Shown piece after piece: positions 56,521 to 64,000 of a stretch of DNA of 64,000 nt (the stretch's first letter is position 1; each line of letters begins with the position of its first letter). The DNA lies in NCBI GenBank assembly GCA_002110485.1, contig MOWL01000028.1, forward strand, positions 248,001 through 312,000, given 5' to 3'. The notes under the pieces were generated by a model. The model saw nothing but the letters and a program-made list of their open reading frames with translations. It did not search any database and had not been told where the DNA came from. The DNA comes from Emergomyces orientalis (lineage: Eukaryota; Ascomycota; Eurotiomycetes; Onygenales; Ajellomycetaceae). Both the position numbers and the translations under genes were made by a program.

Positions 56521-59343
56521 GGTAAGATGGTGATGGGGTATCCCATGAGGTTCGAGCCACTCCCAAAGCATTTCAGTGGTTTTTGTTGACTGGTCATTTC
56601 TGGCTCCATTGCTGGAAATAAAAATAAAGGTGTTACGAAGGGGATAATGCAACAGAAACACAAAGCGACTGATTCTTCTAAATTGTAAAAATTTCTGGAA
56701 GTCACTCAACTTCAGGTCGGTCATTTCGACTGGAATTCGAAGCAGATAACCCCGATAAACCTGGTCTTGTTTCACATTCTGTGAAGGGCCCAAGAGGCAT
56801 CTTAGTTGAAAAACAAAAAGAACCAGGTATCGAAAGAACAGGCATTAATTTGATCCTGGCTGTGAGTCGTCCAAACCTTTGGGTTCCTCGGTTTGACTTG
56901 ACTGCCTCTTGCTCTGCAGGGTTGCCTGGCGGATTTTTAGGAAAACAACACACCAAAACATTGCTCTATATTTTATAGCCGCATTTTCAAGAAGTATATC
57001 AATTTCAAAGGGGCTGGTAGAATAACCCCTTTGTCTATTAACACACGAAATTTGACATAACTGAATACCCATACCTATACAAGCTGTTGCTGCCAAGTTT
57101 GACTGCCAGATACATACGTATTACAATGCCCGTAAATCCTCCCCCATCAGGTCCAAAAATTGACGAGAATGTAGCAAAAGTCGGCTCCCTAAGAAGTCCG
57201 TACACTGACAAACACGAATCAATTCGGATATGATACTCCGTGCGGAGTAAACATTCCAAGGTTGCCACTCACGTTGTACAGTACATATACAGATGTAACT
57301 CTTTCCACATCCTGCTATTGACAGGACGCAATACCACAACATCCAGGTTATTATTTATTATTCCACCCTGGACAGAGGGACGTTATTCAGCCTAATATAA
57401 ATGCAGGCGAACAAACATTTAGTTTAAACCGCTTATTATCCAGCACTCGAGTACCAGGTGCCTTGTGTCCGAGGGCCGAGACAGGGCAATAGTTAACTAA
57501 CGTGCCTAGCACATCTTAGATCAAGCGTCAGCCTCAGAAGGCAAGAGAACTTTCTCTCCTCATCATGCCACAGTTGCATATAATTCGCTGAACTTTGCAT
57601 GGGGTTGCAGCGACAAAAACGTGGCCGGGAGAGGGTCAGACGGTCTCCCACTGAATCCCGCCTTTTCTCGTATTTAATGTCTCGTTTAAAGAACTAGGAC
57701 AATGTTGTGTCCGCCGCTATTAGTCACGGTCGCACACACCCAAACGCTATCCAACAACTGCATGGCTATTATTACGCAACATTGAATTTGCACGGATAAA
57801 AGTGACGCAGGTCTCAAACCAGCCTCGCTTGCTAAAGCACGTAAGCGTCGTCGTTATGGTTTTCCACTTTGTGCTGCTCTGTCGAGTGCGTTACAACATT
57901 TATATCAAGCCAGGGGATCAAATCATGGTAACACCACGGAGCCACGGGAGATCAGGGCTGCTGGCCCCGGACGCTAGAAGCATTCCAGAATGCTAGGCGA
58001 AGTCCATGGACATGCCCAGGAAGTGCCAAGTCAACCCACTTGTGGTTCGTGGAACAATTCATGATACTAAAAATTTTCAGCCCAGCGCTGCACAGTCATA
58101 CATCACACTGGGCACACCTGGTCGCGTATGCGGCCCAGTTGAAGTGGTTGGGCGGGAAGTTTCCTATTGACGTATGTATGTCAAGTATGGCTGGTCAGCC
58201 CCTCCGACCTTGTTTTGTTCGTATTCGGCTATACACCTCTGAATACGGAGGAAGAGCACCGAGAGCAAATTGAACACATCTAACATTCCTCATATCGTGT
58301 TAGAACTAGAAAAATAGAATCGAAACGGAGAGTAAATATGAATTGGATTTTGGGTAAGGTGGGGAGGTCGCAGATGCATTGAGGCCTACATTGATCCATG
58401 AATTTATTTGCTGGATTCTTCGAATGATTGTTTGGCGGGCCGAGCAAACAAACGACATCAGCTGAAATAATAACATGGAGCAATGTATATAGCTGGAAAC
58501 AACAAGCTACAAGCGCTCCACAAACTTAGAAGAAAATCTTGACCAGCTCGCGCCAATCACAGCAATGCCATATGAAGTTATGTTCCGTTTGGTTCCCCTG
58601 ATTCAGTCATATCCTTGGCCTGTGAATATCGAGTTTCACTGTTAAGGCCCTATTTTAAAATCTCTCTCGGTTAGTTTTTAATTTGATTTACTTTTTTCCT
58701 TGTGAAGCTTCCCTATGTGCCTCATTGTCGGCATAAGTCCGCACTATCCACTCCATCTATAATGTCAAAACATTAATTATTCATTCTCATCATCCAATAA
58801 ATCACCACCTCAGGCAAGTGCTTTCTAGCCACGCAAGTCGACGATCAAAAAGTAACTCGCAATCTTACCAATGGCACATTTTTTGTTTGTAATCACGAAG
58901 AGGGCGTGTGGAGGTGCCATTTTCTATGCGAGGTTCTGAAGCTGCAATGGTATCACTGCCAAGAGAACACTTTATATTCGTTCTCCGTTCCTTCGCGGTT
59001 CTTCATTATCAATCCTAAACGTATTGTTTTAATTAGCGTCATCGGTTGTTGTGAGCACCAAGCAAAAACAATGTAGTGGAAGAGAGTGCCAACATTAATT
59101 AAAATAGTTGCCTACATAGGTAACTTAAGTGTTTTTGACCAGAGTTTTTCTCGAAACCCAATCTCTGCAATTTTGGCCATATGAATCTTAAATAGGCAAA
59201 AATTTTTACAGCTAGTATTGTACGAGTAAATCCGTGTGAGCTGGGGTTCAATATGACCATTACAAATCTACTTGTAATAGTTATTAAAAATAGATAAAAG
59301 TAAATTTTCGAATAATTAAAAAATTGCGATCTTCATTTAAGCC
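56521..59343. other. noncoding, no gene recognised
   Basis: About 2.8 kb next to the retroelement island. Short open frames on both strands lack family features. A near-perfect palindrome TACTCCG-TG-CGGAGTA lies at 57234-57249. The 58.6-59.34 kb part is AT-rich. Confidence 0.45.
57234..57249. repeat. interrupted palindrome TACTCCG-TG-CGGAGTA
   Basis: Seven-base arms with a 2-bp centre. The half-motif ACGGAGTA also occurs near 5322 and 13434, and TACTCCGTA at 56506 marks the Gypsy break. Confidence 0.7.
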
Positions 59344-62300
59344 ATGAAATTCATGATTTCATACTCTCTTCAACATGAGCGAAAAGAGAAAAGTCTGGAG
59401 AGGAAGGGAAAGGGGGACGGGGGACGGGAGACGCGGAACGGAGAACTTGTTGCGTTCGAGTGGAGCAATCTTGATCACAGGATCATTGATGTTTTGCCTT
59501 CAAGATTATTTTTCCCCTTTTCATTTTTCATTTTTCCCCGTCAAAGAAATCGCGACGCAGGGTTCTTTATCTCGGCACGCATTTTTGGTGGAGTGCATCA
59601 GATTGTATCTCGCTCACCGCTTAAAATGCGGCTTCTCTGGGAAATTTCAGCCAGGCTCGTGGCTAAGAGAGCGCGATTCTTTGGATCGTTATCTTTCGTT
59701 AAATAAATTCCCCTGCCACCCATGTCGTCAGAGTCGTACTACCCTGTCACTCCGATGTCTGTTCAACGAATTGAGTTTGCGCGTTTCAAGTTGACAACTT
59801 ACGCTAGGTTTCAAGCTCTGGCAAGGCGCATGGTTTGTGGAGCGGATGGAGTGGGTTGGGCTACCACCAGTCCAGCAGCAGCTCAAGTCTCCTGGGCGAA
59901 CCTCAGCAAGGACTTAAGGAGGGAAGATCATGGCCTTGGGATGAAGTGGGCGGAGAGGAAGAACCACTGCCACAGTGGAGCTCAATTTTAATTGTGCTTC
60001 TTTTTGCTTCTGTATCGTTGTCCAAAGTTTGGCGGGCTGGCTTTCTGGCGCGATTAGCGTGGATGAGGGTAATAACGGTAGTGTACCACGGAAAAACAGG
60101 GAAATGCCAAAAATGAGAAAATTCGAGATCAACAAATGATATAACCCTCTGTTTCACCCACCATCAATTTTATTTTTCCTTGTTTGGAGAGATGGTGGGA
60201 AGAAAAAGGAGTAGATTGAGCCTTGTCCCATCGTATCACCGCAGACCACCCACCCACCCATCCGCACACGCACACACTGGACACACACCACAATTCCAAG
60301 AATGTGCAAATTGCAGCGTCATTGACGTCTACCATGGCAGCCTTGATCCGAGATCCCGGCATTCTGGGTCATGCAGACCATGACGCTGCGCATTCTGCGC
60401 TTGGGAGCAATCGGCCAGCACAGTCACCACACTCCCTGCATAGATAGTTGGCAGCTAGCGCAAGCTGCGAACAGGGGGAGGCAAAAATGCTTGGAAATTG
60501 AGGGCAAAAAACGATTTAACTGATGAATGTGTGCATGTACCGTTCAGTACAGCTCAAACATAAAATTCCACACATGGGGTGTCTGCGGGATTACTACCAT
60601 GATTGCAAACCACACACATGGGATTTCGACACCGAAATGTTTTGTCAAGGGTTTGATATACAAATGCGATGTCAGGAGAAGCGTTACACGTCTTGCGCCT
60701 TGCACCTCGCACCGTGGCTGTGAGAGACGACAGCAGAGAGGTGCTTGCTGAAGCAGCTGAACATAATTGAGCTAATTAATAGATTGGATATAATAACTGA
60801 CAGAAACCTGGGATATGATTACCGTGTGAATTTTGATTTCAGTGTGTGAATGAAATTCATGGACAAGAGGACATGTACACACGCAATTTATTGGGCATGC
60901 TTTCAAATTGTATGTATTGTACTCGCACATGTACCCTCTACTCGACCAAATTACCAGTGAATGTAGCTTCATTGCTGCTGGAATTTATTACACTGGTAGG
61001 ATTGCAGGAAACTCGCAACCAGCTCAGCTTCATTAACTCATAATCGTGAATTTAACAAAAATTCTAGGCGTAAAAATGACATAATTACGGGCTATCCATG
61101 GTTTTCAACAAATCAACAAACTCCAGAAAATAACGTCTAGCGGAAATGCGCTCCGAAAATTTTTTTTTTGTTTAAAAAAGGGCCCCACTAGGGAGCGTCT
61201 GACAAGTAAAATGAAAGAGACAAAGGAGAAAAACAAAATAAAACGCACACACAAAGCCCGTATCTTATCGCGGTGATTATTATTCGGCTCTGGCGAAACA
61301 GGAGGGAAGTAAATAAGAAAACAAAAACACATCACGAATATTAATGGGTAGTTAACTCGGCGCAGGGAAGCAAAAGAAGTCAAGGAGAGGCAAGAAGTGG
61401 CATCGATGCCCAGTTCTTAGTGCCGGCTTAGTAGTTATTATTGTCAACCATCACAATATTGGAAGTAAAGCTCAACAAAAAACAAAAATTTAGAAATGAA
61501 AAAAAAAAAAAAAAAAAGAATTGAAAAAAAGAAATATATAATACCGGGTACCTAGTTCTTGTCTGACGTTGTTATATTTCTTTAATTTTCTTTTTCTTAA
61601 AATTCTCAGCCATAAATATCTCGTCTTCTTTCTCGTATTCTGCATTTTATTTGAACCCAGCTACAGCTATAATTTTATCTCGCCCAAACGCTCTCACACT
61701 CCTTATATATATAGTCTACCCTTGCTCCTTTACTGCCCCGAAGCTTGATAACTCCACTGCGGCCTTCTTTCTAGATAATAATACATACAAACCATATCTA
61801 GTTTCTTCAAGCTTCTCCAACGCAGCAGCCTCCCAACAAACACAATGCCTTCCTATACTCCCTCCGCGAGTCAGTATCCTCCCTGCCCGGGCCCTCCTCC
61901 AAAAGGCCCTCTTCCACCAGTCCCCAAGTAAATCCTCACTGCGAGGGAGGGGCTGATATCTCCTCATTCATCTTCGTCTTCGTCTGCGCCCTTACTCCAA
62001 CTCCTCGACCTCGCTTGACCACCCTGTCAATCCTTCCCTCGTACTCTCGACCCTCAAAACGGCTCATGTATATAGACAGGTCATATTGGCAGCCGGCTGT
62101 CAATTGTTCCTTTGCCACATCGATCTGAATCCTAACCAACCTCGATTGCAATCCGCCGCTTCTCACCCCATACATGCTTGGACCAAAAATATTTCTCCAA
62201 AACCACTCTTTGTTTGCATGTTTATTTTTTCCCTTCTCTATGTCATTTTCTCGGCATTCCCAACCGTCCCACGTCACGTCATAACATTCGAGTTCGCCAA

Positions 62301-64000
62301 TCACTATTGTGTACCCGACAACCGATGCCTAAACCAGGCAGCAAAACCTTAAGGGAAAAGATATTAAAAGGCAGGCCCGAGGAACCTGGGTCAGCCCTGT
62401 CGCGATTAATACGATTGATACTTAGCCGCCCCAATGCCCCCATTTCGCCAAATACATCCAACTAAATACGAATTCTGACATATTTTCTCTTTTCCTCGAT
62501 CTCGCCTGGGTTTAGGTACCAGCATATGCAGGCGCGGCATTCTCTAACATTTGTTCTTCGCTGCCCAACGCGGTTAATAGACGTGGGGGACAAACTGAAA
62601 ATGTTTTTGTCAGCAACATCCGGCCATTCCTACGGTTCAAACTTGCTGTTCTGTATATTGTCTAAGCATTCCAGACAACGTGTTAGGGTGACCCCTGAAC
62701 CCCTGGCCGCCCAATGCCCTACTAGCAACAATAGTTTCGACCGCCTCAGTCATCTGACCCCCTCCAAGTGTGACATCCCATTGTTTGCCCATCTTTGCTG
62801 ACCACTGCTCATTCACCCCCTTGCACCGAATCGCTTTTTCACTACGCCTTTCCCGGACACCCCGCCTTCCCCCGCATAAACTATTGCCAACACGCATATC
62901 GTCCCCTGCCGCCACATCCATGCTCTCTGCGATGCTTTCTGCGCACAACCGATCTTCACCTTGTATATCCTGGAATCTCATCAGTTCTTTGGCAGCCGAG
63001 ACCTCGCCCGTGGCATGGATTCCAGCAACTCAATGTCGTCACCTGGAGCGGGCGATAAAGGCGGGGCAACCATTATGGTGCGGGTTTAAATCTGTCGGCT
63101 AGTCGGTGGTAAATATCACAGTGCAAGCTTCGGTTACAACGCCAGCCTGTAGGTGGGAGGGGTGACGGATTGAGGAGCGGCATATTAATCGAAGGCTCCA
63201 CATCGCCAGCATGCATCGCATTACTAGTACTTCGGCAGTTCATATGCATGCTTACTTGCATGACTTGCTTCGACTTTCGATTTACATTCGCATCTCACCC
63301 CAATCTCCGTGGAACTCCCCTTTTCTATGCGCTCCCTTCTCTGCCGTTCCCATCGTCCTTAAACGGGATCTTGCCACTTAGCTGCTGCCCAATGTGTCAC
63401 TTTTTCACTTCAATATTCTTCAGACACCCGAACGATCCCTGCGGTGCCATTCCCCACATTCTGGGTTCTTTTCACCTTATGCAGCATCAGCCATTGACAA
63501 ATCACTAGCCAAGCTTGAGGAGCCGCGCCCTGCTGACCAGTGGTTTGTTGAATGTTCTTGGTAGTGCATTTTTTTTGTTCCTTCCTTCCCCTCACCAATG
63601 TCCTCTTCGTCTACCTTTCTCCGCTTTAGATCTTGACGATTTTATCATTCCCCTTCTCTTCCCCCCTCGCTCTGCTCTCGAGGTGTTTGTGGCTGCTGTT
63701 TCGGCATGAGGCGCACTCTTCTCCTTCATCCCGCCACGCGCCGCCGCAACCAAACCCCGCACTACCCTGATACTTTCCGCTACCCGTTCCCGTTCCCACC
63801 CTATGGCCTGTAGCATTTCTTTTTCTTTTTTTCTTTTCATCGTTCTGTTTTATCACCTTTTTAATTTCCACAACCCTGTAATAATGTCTGATTTTGTCCA
63901 TGTATTGTTACTGTAATAATGTCTTGCTGTTTACTGATCGAAATGTTGTCATGTCATGGATGGCGATGATTTCCTTTTCTCCTAGTTTTTCATTTTTTGT
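59344..64000. other. long noncoding region, no gene recognised
   Basis: Open frames up to 139 codons exist but have no recognisable domains and overlap others on both strands. Features are a CA-rich patch near 60245-60290, a poly-A run (61499-61516) and strongly pyrimidine-rich stretches from about 61.6 kb and 63.3-63.85 kb. Could be a long promoter/leader of a regulator gene beyond the right edge. Confidence 0.45.
61499..61516 (+). repeat. poly-A tract
   Basis: Uninterrupted run of about 19 A in an AT-rich noncoding segment. Confidence 0.85.

Noticed and set aside
59344..59991. Possible gene on the plus strand (frames of 120, 139 and 89 codons)
   Set aside because: Overlapping frames with no domain, no consistent splice joining and low-complexity composition; not supported.
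62637..63102. Overlapping open frames on both strands (about 110 codons each)
   Set aside because: Mutual shadows in GC-richer noncoding DNA without recognisable motifs.

Overview
The window is nuclear DNA of a filamentous ascomycete (Pezizomycotina). Evidence: genes with several short GT...AG introns (about 50-110 bp), a fungal Zn2Cys6 regulator, an opsin-related membrane protein, Sso-type syntaxin, and Tc1/pogo/Copia/Gypsy transposable elements. The gene set fits Eurotiomycetes (Onygenales or Eurotiales) best, but that placement is inference.

Layout. 1-2.4 kb: decayed pogo/Fot1-like transposase and an adjacent Tc1/mariner element with complete terminal inverted repeats. 3.1-5.0 kb: broken cytochrome P450 gene. 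6.1-16.4 kb: a metabolic cluster made of a flavin monooxygenase with an N-terminal NTF2-like region, a RidA-amine oxidase fusion enzyme, a Zn2Cys6 transcription factor and an APC-type amino acid/amine permease. CGG-N3-CCG sites lie in three of its intergenic regions. 18.4-44.3 kb: housekeeping and conserved genes: mitochondrial isoleucyl-tRNA synthetase, a 1411-residue protein of unknown function, an opsin-related protein, a 679-residue unknown protein, 40S ribosomal protein uS5/S2, an Mpv17/Sym1 protein, eIF4E, an ACSF3-type acyl-CoA synthetase, a BolA protein and a plasma-membrane syntaxin. 46.4-56.5 kb: a repeat island with two head-to-head Ty1/Copia elements, a fragment of a GH55 exo-beta-1,3-glucanase gene and a truncated Ty3/Gypsy element with a convincing -1 frameshift signal between gag and pol. 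56.5-64 kb: about 7.5 kb in which I recognise no gene.

How the genes fit together. In the 6-16 kb cluster, an amine or amino acid could be imported by the permease, oxidised to an imine by the amine oxidase, hydrolysed by the fused RidA-like domain and further oxygenated by the flavin monooxygenase, under control of the neighbouring regulator. This is inferred from domains and neighbourhood. All exon models given were checked for continuous phase across every splice junction.

Most unusual observations: (1) in four different transposable elements nearly all in-frame stops are TGA, several at positions where Trp is expected, while their true terminators are TAA or TAG; (2) the GGGAAAA slippery site followed by an 8-bp stem in the Gypsy element; (3) the RidA-amine oxidase cluster with a possible shared operator.
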